Of a DNA stretch of 64,000 nt, positions 28,510 to 36,222 are shown in pieces. Below the pieces are notes generated by a model that was not told the origin of the DNA, ran no database searches, and was given only the letters and a program-made list of their open reading frames with translations. The position numbers and the translations under genes were made by a program. How positions within the stretch are numbered: position 1 is the stretch's first letter; each line of letters opens with the position of its first letter. The DNA is from Stutzerimonas stutzeri (GTDB lineage: Bacteria > Pseudomonadota > Gammaproteobacteria > Pseudomonadales > Pseudomonadaceae): positions 120,856 to 184,855 of the forward strand of contig DDVX01000003.1 in NCBI GenBank assembly GCA_002345575.1. The letters are read 5' to 3'.

Positions 28510-29100
28510 CTTGTCGCTCCGGCGTCGCGTGCTCGGCTCTCGGCCGGGCAGTCGACACAGAATGCTCCGCCGTCTGAAAGCGTACCCGGAAGAAAGCAGG
28601 GCGCACTAATCACACGATCAGCAGCCGACAGGCTTCTTACAGGGCACCGATACAGAGTGATGCAGGCAACGTTCCTTGGCATCTGTTACCTACAGCACCC
28701 GATTGGATAAGAAATACGGGCCAAGCCTAACCCATTGAAAGTCATGGAGGACACTCAGTGTTTGCGCTGATGAAAAATTGAACCACCCTGCCGATTGAAA
28801 TTTGACCCGGATGAATTGCTGGTTTCTGTAACAGCAACTGTGGATAAGTCTATCAGCGCAGCTGCTCTTGCCTTCCTCCGTCGATAGCCCAGTTCAGTTA
28901 TTGAAGACCTGTTGCATGCCGTCATGCAGCAGGCCACCCGTTCGGCATGGTCAAAACGGTTCGTTTTCCTCCATGCCCTGACTGCCCTTGCGTTTGCGTT
29001 CCCGGCTTTGTAGGCGCCTCCAAACTTCAAAATATAGTGTTGGTGAACGTCCGCTTCTGGCCGGAAGCGGTCTGTGCAGCTTGGAGTCCGTCCTGCATCG
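28510..29100. other. 591-base intergenic region with possible IS relic
   Basis: No intact gene is convincing here. The region holds the promoter side of the sensor kinase gene, a possible insertion-sequence end (28759-28815) and a hairpin-forming repeat (29046-29072; CCGCTTC/GAAGCGG) that resembles a sequence at 18958-18984. A short reverse-strand open frame at 28755-29030 has no recognisable family and is not called as a gene. Confidence 0.5.
28759..28815. mobile_element. Possible IS21-like terminal relic
   Basis: The stretch starts with TGT and contains two spaced copies of a related unit (AAAAATTGAACCACC and GAAATTTGACCC), the sort of multiple terminal repeats seen at ends of IS21-family elements in Pseudomonas. 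No istA or istB coding sequence and no matching opposite end are visible, so at most this is a leftover end. It lies at the border between the TPS island and the molybdoenzyme gene. Confidence 0.3.
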
Positions 29101-31461
29101 TCACTCTGAAGTGATTAACCCACGTCTCGTTTCATCGTTAGATGAAGGCAGTATCCGGATGGCGATAAATTTAGAAGTCGGTGTGAAACTACCTTCACCG
29201 AAGCTCTCCAGCGGGACCAACGGGTTGGCTTCTGGGTAGTACGCTGCGGCCTGCCCCATTGGGGTGTCATAGGCGAGGAGTGTAAAACCGCGCACTTTTC
29301 GCTCGATGCCATCGTCCCAGAGCGAAAGGACATCCACGGCATCTCCACTCTCGAATCCGAGCCGCTCAAGATCACCTGGGTTGACGAATACCACCTTGCG
29401 CATGCCCTTCACACCGCGATAGCGGTCATTGAGGCCATACAGCGAAGTGTTGTACTGATCGTGCGAGCGTAGCGTCTGCAAAATCAAATCAGGAGCATCG
29501 TCTTCACGGTTGGCCTGTTCCGGTAACAAGTCCAACGGTAACGGGTGATGGCTGAACTGGGCCTGGCCGCTCGTTGTGTTCCATATTCGGCGTGCCACCG
29601 CATTACCCAGGTAGAACCCGCCTGGTTGCTGGACTCTGGTATTGAAATCGGTGAATTCCGGGAAGATTGCCTCGATCAGGTCACGGATGCGCGCGTAATC
29701 CTCTACCAACCAGTGCCAATCGACCGGGTGCGTGCCTAGTGTAGCCGCGGCAATTCCAGCGATGATGGCTGGCTCAGAACGCATCTGCGCCGACAGAGGT
29801 TGTAACTGACCCCATGAGGCGTGAACCATGCTGAACGAGTCCTCGACTGTGATCGCCTGAGGGCCGCTGGCCTGCTGATCGATGTCGGTTCGGCCGAGGC
29901 AAGGTAGGATCAGTGCCTGCTTGCCGATGGTCAGATGGCTGCGGTTGAGCTTGGTGCTGATCTGTACCGTTAGTTCGCAATTGCGCAGCGCATCATGGGT
30001 TCGCGCCGAATCTGGCGTCGCCTGGGCGAAATTTCCGCCCAGGCCGATGAAGACCTTGATCTGATCCGCCAGCATGGCACTGATCGCCTCGACCGTGTTG
30101 TGGCCATGTTCGCGCGGCACTCGGAAGGCGAAGCGCTGCTCAAGGGCGTCCAGCAGGGCTTTGGGTGGCCGCTCGTTGATGCCCATGGTGCGGTCGCCCT
30201 GGACGTTGCTGTGTCCACGAACCGGACAGGCACCGGCGCCCGGTTTGCCCAGGTTGCCGCGCAGCATCAGCAGGTTGGCAATTTCCTGGATGGTCGCTAC
30301 CGAGTGACGGTGCTGCGTGATGCCCATGGCCCAGCAGACGATCACCCGCTCGGCGCGTCGGTACATCCGAGCGGCCTGTTCGATATCCTCAAGGGACAAG
30401 CCGGACTGCTGCTGGATCAGCGCCCAGGGTGTGGCCTCGACTTCACTCAGGTAGTCGTCGATTCCCTGCGTATGCTCGGCGATGAATATATGATCGAACA
30501 CCGCATCAGTGCCGTGCTGCTGTGCTTCGCGTTCCCATTGCAGGAGGAATTTCGCCATGCCGCGCAACGCCGCCATATCGCCGCCGAGATTGGGGCGGAA
30601 GTAGGCGGTATTGGTCGGTACATCTTGATTGCCGAGCATCTCCAATGGCTTTTGGGGATGCTGGAAACGCTCCAGTCCTCGCTCCTTCAATGGATTGAAG
30701 CAGATGACCTGCGCGCCGCGCTCCACCGCTTCGCGAAGCGGCTCGAGCATGCGTGGATGGTTGGTGCCTGGGTTCTGGCCCAGCACGAAGATGGCATCTG
30801 CGAGGGCGAAATCATCGAAGGTCACCGTGCCCTTGCCGACACCGATACTTCGGCCCAGTGCGACGCCGCTCGCTTCGTGGCACATGTTCGAGCAGTCGGG
30901 GAAATTGTTGGTGCCGAACGCGCGACCGAACAGCTGGTAAAGGAACGCCGCCTCGTTGCTGGCGCGCCCGGAGGTATAGAGCTCGACCTGATGTGGGCTT
31001 TGCAGCTTCTGCAGCTGGGCGCCAATCAGGGCAAAGGCATCGTCCCACTCGATCGGCACGTAATGGTCGGTGGTGGCGTCGTAGCGCATGGGCTGAGTGA
31101 GACGCCCTTGGTATTCAAGCCAGTAATCGCTTTGCTCGCTCAGCTGACTGACGCTGTAACGTGCGAAGAACTGTGCATCCACACGTCTGTTGGTGGCTTC
31201 CCAGTTAACCGCCTTGGCGCCGTTTTCACAGAATTTGACCCTGTCGTCATGCGGTGAATCCCCCCAAGCGCAGCCGGGGCAGTCGAAGCCGCCGTTCTGG
31301 TTGGTTTTCAGCAGTGTGCGTATGTTCTTGAACGCGTTGCCGCTGTCGAGCCATGACCGGGCCACACTGCGCAGCGCGCCCCAGCCGCCGGCAGGGCCGC
31401 TATAGGGTTGGTAACGAGAGGCAGGCTGGAAACGGGTAGGGCGGCTCATGCTGATACTCAT
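29101..31461 (-). CDS. FdhF/YdeP-family molybdopterin oxidoreductase
   Basis: A 786-residue formate-dehydrogenase-like molybdoenzyme of the YdeP subgroup, close in size to YdeP (about 760). Near the N-terminus GGFDCPGCAWGD places Cys61 and Cys64, with Cys78 after them, likely iron-sulphur ligands. The catalytic region has NFPDCSNMCHEASGVALG and GQNPGTNHPRMLEP; later VRGHSNVQGDRTMGI and the C-terminal molydopterin-dinucleotide-binding domain (TLRSHDQYNTSLYGLNDRYR). No Tat signal is seen, so it is probably cytoplasmic. YdeP is linked to acid resistance, but the biochemical substrate is unclear. The ATG at 31461 has a rather distant GAGGTG; 31449 is an alternative. The GntR gene lies 72 bases upstream on the same strand. 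Confidence 0.87.
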   Translation of the reverse strand: MSISMSRPTRFQPASRYQPYSGPAGGWGALRSVARSWLDSGNAFKNIRTLLKTNQNGGFDCPGCAWGDSPHDDRVKFCENGAKAVNWEATNRRVDAQFFARYSVSQLSEQSDYWLEYQGRLTQPMRYDATTDHYVPIEWDDAFALIGAQLQKLQSPHQVELYTSGRASNEAAFLYQLFGRAFGTNNFPDCSNMCHEASGVALGRSIGVGKGTVTFDDFALADAIFVLGQNPGTNHPRMLEPLREAVERGAQVICFNPLKERGLERFQHPQKPLEMLGNQDVPTNTAYFRPNLGGDMAALRGMAKFLLQWEREAQQHGTDAVFDHIFIAEHTQGIDDYLSEVEATPWALIQQQSGLSLEDIEQAARMYRRAERVIVCWAMGITQHRHSVATIQEIANLLMLRGNLGKPGAGACPVRGHSNVQGDRTMGINERPPKALLDALEQRFAFRVPREHGHNTVEAISAMLADQIKVFIGLGGNFAQATPDSARTHDALRNCELTVQISTKLNRSHLTIGKQALILPCLGRTDIDQQASGPQAITVEDSFSMVHASWGQLQPLSAQMRSEPAIIAGIAAATLGTHPVDWHWLVEDYARIRDLIEAIFPEFTDFNTRVQQPGGFYLGNAVARRIWNTTSGQAQFSHHPLPLDLLPEQANREDDAPDLILQTLRSHDQYNTSLYGLNDRYRGVKGMRKVVFVNPGDLERLGFESGDAVDVLSLWDDGIERKVRGFTLLAYDTPMGQAAAYYPEANPLVPLESFGEGSFTPTSKFIAIRILPSSNDETRRGLITSE

Positions 31462-31533
31462 CTGCGTAGTGAATTCACCTCGGCCTGCATGCCAGGGCAA
31501 AACAGGCGAAGGGCGGCGAGTAGGTGCAATGGG

Positions 31534-32256
31534 TTACAGAGCGTTCGGGTGCTGCCCCAGGTATTCATCCAGTCGAGATGCCAGGTATTTGCGTGCCGTC
31601 GTGGTGTGACTATCGGTGAGCTCACCGGCCTTTATCACGTCTCCAGCGGCGATAGCCTTGGCTATTGCTTCATGTTCATCCCAAATGGACTGGCGGGAAG
31701 CCGACGATTGCAGCACGGTACCCATTGCACGTCGCAGGTGAACCCAGTAGACCTGTGCGCTTTCCGCGATCAGGGGGTTGCCTGACGCGGCGTAGATGTC
31801 GTGATGGAAGGCGACATCCGCATCGATCATGGCCTTTACGTTTTTGCCCTGGGAGACGCGACGGCCGTGTTCGATGATCGCGGGGTCCATCTGATAACGC
31901 TTCTCTGCTGCCATCTTGGCCGCCAGGTTATCCAGCGCGCCCCGTATCAAGTACAAATTGCTGATCGAGGTGACCGTCAAAGGGGTCACCAGTACCCCTC
32001 GTCCAGGTGCGTCCTGCACCAGCCCGTCCTTCTTCAGCAGCCGCAACGCCTGCAGCACAGGTGATCGGGAGATGTGCATCTGCTCGGCAATCTCCTCCTG
32101 TGTAAGTCGCGTACCCGGTGCCAATGTTCCATCACTGATGGCATCCAGAAGGGCTCTGTAGACCTCATCCACATAATCCGGACGCGCTTGGATTCGCTGC
32201 AACTTCGTTGTCATGGTGGGTTGTGGTGCCTTGGGTGGGCTGATGGTGATTGCCAT
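31534..32256 (-). CDS. GntR-family (FCD) transcriptional regulator
   Basis: A 240-residue regulator with an N-terminal winged helix (GTLAPGTRLTQEEIAEQMHI, SRSPVLQALRLLKKDGLVQ) and a C-terminal FCD domain whose metal-binding residues fit DADVAFHHDIYAASGN. FCD regulators usually bind carboxylic acids or amino acids. GGAG lies ten bases before the ATG at 32256. The gene diverges from the ketol-acid reductoisomerase gene, and the gap between them carries a perfect palindrome with the TGTATACA core expected for this family. It is probably the repressor of that gene and of the Rieske gene, which has a related site. Confidence 0.92.
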   Translation of the reverse strand: MAITISPPKAPQPTMTTKLQRIQARPDYVDEVYRALLDAISDGTLAPGTRLTQEEIAEQMHISRSPVLQALRLLKKDGLVQDAPGRGVLVTPLTVTSISNLYLIRGALDNLAAKMAAEKRYQMDPAIIEHGRRVSQGKNVKAMIDADVAFHHDIYAASGNPLIAESAQVYWVHLRRAMGTVLQSSASRQSIWDEHEAIAKAIAAGDVIKAGELTDSHTTTARKYLASRLDEYLGQHPNAL

Positions 32257-32292
32257 TGTCCATGTTCTCCACACTGATTCCAATTTGGCGTC

Positions 32293-32321
32293 TTGACTTC
32301 CTCGAAAGCGACGTCAAGAAT
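32293..32321 (+). promoter_or_regulatory. Candidate sigma-70 promoter for reductoisomerase gene
   Basis: TTGACT (32293-32298, five of six matches to the -35 consensus) and AAGAAT (32316-32321, four of six to the -10) are separated by 17 bases. The palindromic operator begins three bases after the -10, so a bound repressor would cover the start site. Confidence 0.5.
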
Positions 32322-32324
32322 GTG

Positions 32325-32338
32325 CTCTGTATACAGAG
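32325..32338. promoter_or_regulatory. GntR operator candidate 1 (perfect palindrome)
   Basis: CTCTGTATACAGAG is a perfect 14-bp palindrome between the divergent GntR and reductoisomerase genes, 26 bases before the reductoisomerase ATG. FCD-type GntR proteins commonly bind short palindromes centred on TGTATACA or TNGTNNNACNA. Twelve bases (TGTATACAGAGT, 32328-32339) recur at 33444-33455. Confidence 0.7.
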
Positions 32339-32363
32339 TACAGAAACCAGAAGAGGAAGTGCA

Positions 32364-33380
32364 ATGAAAGTCTTTTATGACAAGGACGCGGATCTGTCGT
32401 TGTTGCAGAGCCGCCGTGTGGCTGTCATCGGTTATGGCTCGCAAGGGCATGCCCAAGCGCTAAACCTTCGTGACAGCGATATCGATATTGTGCTGGGGCT
32501 GCGCCCGGGTGGCGAATCCTGGAACAAGGCAGTCGCCGCAGGCCTATCGGTCATGGCGGTCGGAGAGGCCGTGAAAGACGCCGACCTAGTCGTGATGCTG
32601 ATTCCGGATGAGTCCATCGCTCACGCTTATGCCACTGAGGTGGAACCTGCTCTGCGCGAGGGTGCTGCCTTAGTCTTCGCCCATGGTTTCAACATCCACT
32701 ACGGCCAGGTCAAACCGAGGCGGGATCTGGATGTGTTCATGGTGGCGCCCAAGGCGCCGGGGCATACGGTTCGTTCGACCTACGCGGCAGGCGGCGGCGT
32801 GCCTGCGCTGATTGCTGTCGAGCAGGACACCTCGGGTACAGCCAAGGCGTTGGCGCTGGCGTATGCCGCCGCAATTGGCTGCGGCAAGGCGGGGATCATC
32901 GAAACAGGTTTCCGTGAAGAAACCGAAACCGATCTGTTCGGCGAGCAGGTGGTCCTGTGTGGCGGTGCGGTAGAGCTCATCAAAGGCGGTTTCGAGGTGC
33001 TGGTCGAGGCCGGGTACTCGCCTGAGCTGGCCTACTTCGAATGTCTGCACGAGCTGAAGCTGATCGTTGATCTGATCTATGAAGGTGGTATTTCCACCAT
33101 GAACTACAGCATCTCCAACAACGCCGAGTTCGGCGAGTACATCACCGGGCCGAAGATCGTTACTGCTGAAACCAAGCAGGCGATGCGCCAGGCGCTGGCG
33201 TTTATTCAGGATGGCTCTTATGCGAAGGAATTCATTCTTGAAAACAAGGCCGGCAACCCACTGCTCAGCTCACGTCGTAATCAGCTCAAACGCCATCAGA
33301 TCGAGGTGGTTGGTGAGCAACTTAGAGGCATGATGCCTTGGATCAAGGCGTCAGCCTTGGTGGATAAAAGCCAGAACTAA
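32364..33380 (+). CDS. Ketol-acid reductoisomerase (IlvC family) in a catabolic context
   Basis: A 338-residue class I ketol-acid reductoisomerase, exactly the usual short-form length. The Rossmann motif GYGSQG lies at 23-28. All canonical catalytic residues are present at canonical positions: His107 (AHGFNIHYG), Lys130, Asp190 and Glu194 (ETETDLFGEQ), Glu226 and Glu230 (YFECLHELK), Ser251. The cofactor loop reads RPGGES (47-52); by recall, P. aeruginosa IlvC has RSGSAT, so a phosphate-binding Ser is replaced by Gly and a Glu is introduced. The housekeeping enzyme usually sits beside ilvIH; here the neighbours are GntR and a Rieske oxygenase, so this is probably a paralogue. The open frame begins at 32250, but AGAGGAAG precedes the ATG at 32364. 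Confidence 0.93.
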   Translation: MKVFYDKDADLSLLQSRRVAVIGYGSQGHAQALNLRDSDIDIVLGLRPGGESWNKAVAAGLSVMAVGEAVKDADLVVMLIPDESIAHAYATEVEPALREGAALVFAHGFNIHYGQVKPRRDLDVFMVAPKAPGHTVRSTYAAGGGVPALIAVEQDTSGTAKALALAYAAAIGCGKAGIIETGFREETETDLFGEQVVLCGGAVELIKGGFEVLVEAGYSPELAYFECLHELKLIVDLIYEGGISTMNYSISNNAEFGEYITGPKIVTAETKQAMRQALAFIQDGSYAKEFILENKAGNPLLSSRRNQLKRHQIEVVGEQLRGMMPWIKASALVDKSQN

Positions 33381-33443
33381 CCAACTGCACGAGGAGGCAA
33401 GCCAGCTAACAGATACGACAGGTGCCATTGCGCTCAAAACATA

Positions 33444-33455
33444 TGTATACAGAGT
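33444..33455. promoter_or_regulatory. GntR operator candidate 2 upstream of Rieske gene
   Basis: TGTATACAGAGT is identical to 12 bases of the palindrome at 32325-32338; the left arm differs (CATA in place of CTC). It sits 45 bases before the Rieske start codon in the 120-base gap after the reductoisomerase gene, implying a second GntR-controlled promoter for the oxygenase pair. Confidence 0.6.
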
Positions 33456-33500
33456 TCCGTAGACCGAACTCGATGATAAAACAAGAACGGAGAGAGTGAC

Positions 33501-35045
33501 ATGACCGAGAAATTCGAACAGTACGAAGCCAAACAATCCACTGGTGGTGCTGCGCCTGTGGCGAAGAAGCTTATCGCCTATGGTGGCTACTACACCAATG
33601 AAGTTCCGGGCCATGACCCGGAACTGACCGAGACCGGTCCGGGCACGCCGCTGGGCGAGTACATGCGCCGCTTCTGGCATCCGGTGTGTATGTCGCTCGA
33701 ACTGACCGACACTCCGCGCTTCCTGAAAATCATGGGTGAAGAACTGGTCGCCTTCCGAGACGGCAGTGGCCAGGTAGGTGTACTGCATGCCCATTGCGTC
33801 CACCGAGGCGCTTCTCTCGAGTACGGTGCGATCCAGGACCGTGGGATCAAGTGCTGTTACCACGGCATGGTTTTCGACGTCGACGGCGCCTGCCTGCACG
33901 TTCCGTTCCCTGATGGGGAAGATAAAGAGGCCCAGAAATATGCCTGCTCGATCCGCCAAGGAGCCTACAAGGCGTTCGAGCGCCACGGCCTTGTATTCGC
34001 CTACATGGGGCCGCCGGATGAAGAGCCGCCATTCCCTGAGTGGGAGGGCAACTTCACGGTGCTCGAAGGGGACGAACTGGTGCCTTACAGCAACTTCCAG
34101 CACTGCAACTGGCTGCAGGTACAGGACAACGCTGCGGACAACTTCCACCCCACTGCATTGCACGCAGCCAAGAACGTGGTGAACGAGAATTTCCAAGGCA
34201 CGACTTTCGATGAGGTGGGTGCGGCCTCCATGGAAGTTGCTCCGGACATGCAGTTCATTCCGGTGCATCAGGGGCGAACTCTTGCCTGCGCGGGAGCACG
34301 CCGTGTCAACAAGGACAAGATGTTCCTTCGCGTCCAGCACCAGGTACTGCCCAACCTGAGCCTGCATGCCTATACCTCCGAGGACGGCTCCCAGAAAAAA
34401 CTCTTCAGCCGCTTCCACATCATCCGCTGGACGGTTCCGGTCGATGACCAGAACAGCAAGATGATCGGCTGGCGGGTCATGGGACCGGGCATCGATACCC
34501 GCGGCGTCGGCAACAAGGACATGGTCGGCTACGAGACCATCGACTTTCTCGAAGGGCAGGTCGCCATGCGAAGGCCTGAGCGTTTCGGCAAGTACAAGCT
34601 GGAGGATCTTCCACCGATCCCTTCGAACCATCGCGAGCGCGAGAACTATAAGGATGCCCAGTACGCGCCGGGTGATTATGAGGCGATCATCTCCCAGCGG
34701 CCCATTGCCGTTCACAAATTGGAAAACCCGACCAAGTTCGATGCGGGCCTGTATGCCTTCCGCAAGATGCTTCGCGACGGTGTGCGCGGCACCAACCCTG
34801 CGGCCTCGGCAAAAGGCTTCGCCGAGTGGCTGCGATCGATGGAGGGGGAGCCGAACAGCTTCTGCACTGGCAACGTATTCGAACTACCGCTAGCCGATAC
34901 CGTAGAGCAGGAAGTGGCCAACCGCCGACGTCTAGCCAAGGAAACCGTGGCGATCCTGGCTGAAGCGGACTCGCTGAAAGGCCGTGACAGAGAGGTCTTC
35001 GTGAAAGAGCGTCTCGAACAGCTCGAACAAAGCTTCAAGAAATAA
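33501..35045 (+). CDS. Rieske non-heme iron oxygenase, large subunit (phthalate dioxygenase-like)
   Basis: A 514-residue oxygenase component. The Rieske cluster ligands are Cys99-x-His101 and Cys118-x2-His121. The mononuclear iron site is seen in QDNAADNFHPTALH, with His216 and His221, and Asp213 in the position that links to the Rieske centre of the next subunit. The alpha-only type, somewhat longer than the roughly 440-residue phthalate 4,5-dioxygenase, with a matching reductase 69 bases downstream, suggests a two-component (class IA) system for a carboxylated aromatic or a demethylation. The exact substrate cannot be derived. GGAGAG precedes the ATG. Confidence 0.92.
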   Translation: MTEKFEQYEAKQSTGGAAPVAKKLIAYGGYYTNEVPGHDPELTETGPGTPLGEYMRRFWHPVCMSLELTDTPRFLKIMGEELVAFRDGSGQVGVLHAHCVHRGASLEYGAIQDRGIKCCYHGMVFDVDGACLHVPFPDGEDKEAQKYACSIRQGAYKAFERHGLVFAYMGPPDEEPPFPEWEGNFTVLEGDELVPYSNFQHCNWLQVQDNAADNFHPTALHAAKNVVNENFQGTTFDEVGAASMEVAPDMQFIPVHQGRTLACAGARRVNKDKMFLRVQHQVLPNLSLHAYTSEDGSQKKLFSRFHIIRWTVPVDDQNSKMIGWRVMGPGIDTRGVGNKDMVGYETIDFLEGQVAMRRPERFGKYKLEDLPPIPSNHRERENYKDAQYAPGDYEAIISQRPIAVHKLENPTKFDAGLYAFRKMLRDGVRGTNPAASAKGFAEWLRSMEGEPNSFCTGNVFELPLADTVEQEVANRRRLAKETVAILAEADSLKGRDREVFVKERLEQLEQSFKK

Positions 35046-35060
35046 CAACAAGGCCTATCA

Positions 35061-35091
35061 CTCCTCCCGGGGCAGAACTGACCGGGAGGGG
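35061..35091. terminator. Hairpin between oxygenase and reductase genes
   Basis: A strong stem (CCTCCCGG 35063-35070 with CCGGGAGG 35082-35089, extended by one G-T and one C-G pair) with an 11-base loop lies between two genes that should be co-expressed. There is no T-run, so it may attenuate or protect the upstream transcript rather than terminate. Confidence 0.45.
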
Positions 35092-35114
35092 TTTGAACAA
35101 CGCCGAGGTGAGCC

Positions 35115-36101
35115 ATGAATGCGATTGTTGAAGACAATGCCGTAACGCAGCTGGAGCTACAGGTCAGACAAATTCGGATGGAGGCGAACGGCATCAACTC
35201 CTATGAATTCGTTTCGCCAGACGGAGCCAGCCTTCCGCCTTTTACCGCTGGTGCACACATAGACGTGCATGCAGGAACGGGGATCGTTAGGCAGTACTCG
35301 CTGTGCAATTCTCCTTCAGAGAGGCATCGCTACGTTATCGCCGTATTGAAAGACCCAAACGGTCGAGGCGGTTCCGCAGCCGTGCATGAAAGCATCAGGG
35401 TCGGTGACAGGGTGCGCATCAGCGCCCCGAGGAACAATTTCGAACTTCGCCCCTGCAAAGGGAAAGTCGTGCTACTGGCGGGTGGAATCGGGGTGACGCC
35501 GATGAAGGCGATGGCCCATCAGCTGGAATCCGAGAACATCCCGTATGAGATGTATTACTGCTCCAAGGGGCCGGAATACGCCGCTTTTCAAGCTGAGCTC
35601 GAAGCGCTGGCGAAGTCGGGAAGGATCAACTTCCATTTCGATCGCGGCGATCCCAGGAACAGTCTGGATATCACCTCCATCCTGAAGAGTCCCGGCGGGG
35701 AATGTGAACTCTATTACTGCGGGCCGGGCGGCTTTATGGAGGCGTGCAAGGTCGCATCGGCGCACTGGCCCAGCGGCTCGGTGCATTTCGAGCATTTCAA
35801 GGCGCCGGTGAAGCCGGTGGATGCCGACGCTTCGGTGAGTGGCGGGTTCGTCGCCGAGATCGCGAGCAGCGGCGAGCGGTTGGAGATCGCGCCCGACCAG
35901 AACCTCGCTGAAGTGCTGCAGGCGGCTGGATACCCGGTTGAAACATCCTGTTTGTCGGGCCTGTGCGGCACCTGCAAGGTCCGCTACCTGGCAGGCGAAG
36001 TCGACCATCAGGATTTCATCCTGGATGACGGCGAGAAGGCCGAATACCTGACAGTCTGTGTGTCGCGGCCGGCAAGCAAGACGCTGCTCCTCGACCTCTA
36101 G
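35115..36101 (+). CDS. Oxygenase reductase, FMN-NAD-[2Fe-2S] (phthalate dioxygenase reductase/VanB family)
   Basis: A 328-residue electron-transfer protein that would pass electrons from NADH through FMN and a plant-type ferredoxin centre to the Rieske oxygenase. The FMN motif RQYSLCNSP, the nucleotide motif LLAGGIGVTPMKAMA and the C-terminal ferredoxin cluster (Cys279, Cys284, Cys287, Cys315; CLSGLCGTCK) are all present in the class IA order. The GAGGTG ribosome site lies five bases before the ATG. It directly follows the Rieske gene, as expected for a dedicated partner. Confidence 0.93.
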   Translation: MNAIVEDNAVTQLELQVRQIRMEANGINSYEFVSPDGASLPPFTAGAHIDVHAGTGIVRQYSLCNSPSERHRYVIAVLKDPNGRGGSAAVHESIRVGDRVRISAPRNNFELRPCKGKVVLLAGGIGVTPMKAMAHQLESENIPYEMYYCSKGPEYAAFQAELEALAKSGRINFHFDRGDPRNSLDITSILKSPGGECELYYCGPGGFMEACKVASAHWPSGSVHFEHFKAPVKPVDADASVSGGFVAEIASSGERLEIAPDQNLAEVLQAAGYPVETSCLSGLCGTCKVRYLAGEVDHQDFILDDGEKAEYLTVCVSRPASKTLLLDL

Positions 36102-36181
36102 GGAAACAGGTGGCTGGCAACCGCTAGCCGCCGCCTCATTCGAACTCGTGTTGGCTGCCGACGACGTAGCCTGAATATGCC

Positions 36182-36210
36182 AAGCCCCGACTGTAAACCA
36201 GCCGGGGCTT
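36182..36210. terminator. Terminator between convergent genes
   Basis: AAGCCCCG (36182-36189) pairs with CGGGGCTT (36203-36210) around a 13-base loop, followed by CTCATTT. It lies 80 bases after the reductase stop and 12 bases before the stop of the convergent FMN reductase gene, so it may act for both strands. Confidence 0.65.
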
Positions 36211-36222
36211 CTCATTTGCGTG

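Noticed and set aside
28755..29030. 91-codon reverse-strand open frame in the intergenic region
   Set aside because: No family resemblance and it runs through the possible IS relic; not supported as a gene.
29995..31257. 420-codon plus-strand open frame opposite the molybdoenzyme gene
   Set aside because: The opposite strand encodes clear molybdopterin oxidoreductase motifs; the plus frame has none.
33351..34715. 454-codon reverse-strand open frame opposite the Rieske gene
   Set aside because: It mirrors a well-supported Rieske oxygenase gene in high-GC DNA and shows no recognisable domain; long antisense frames are expected there.
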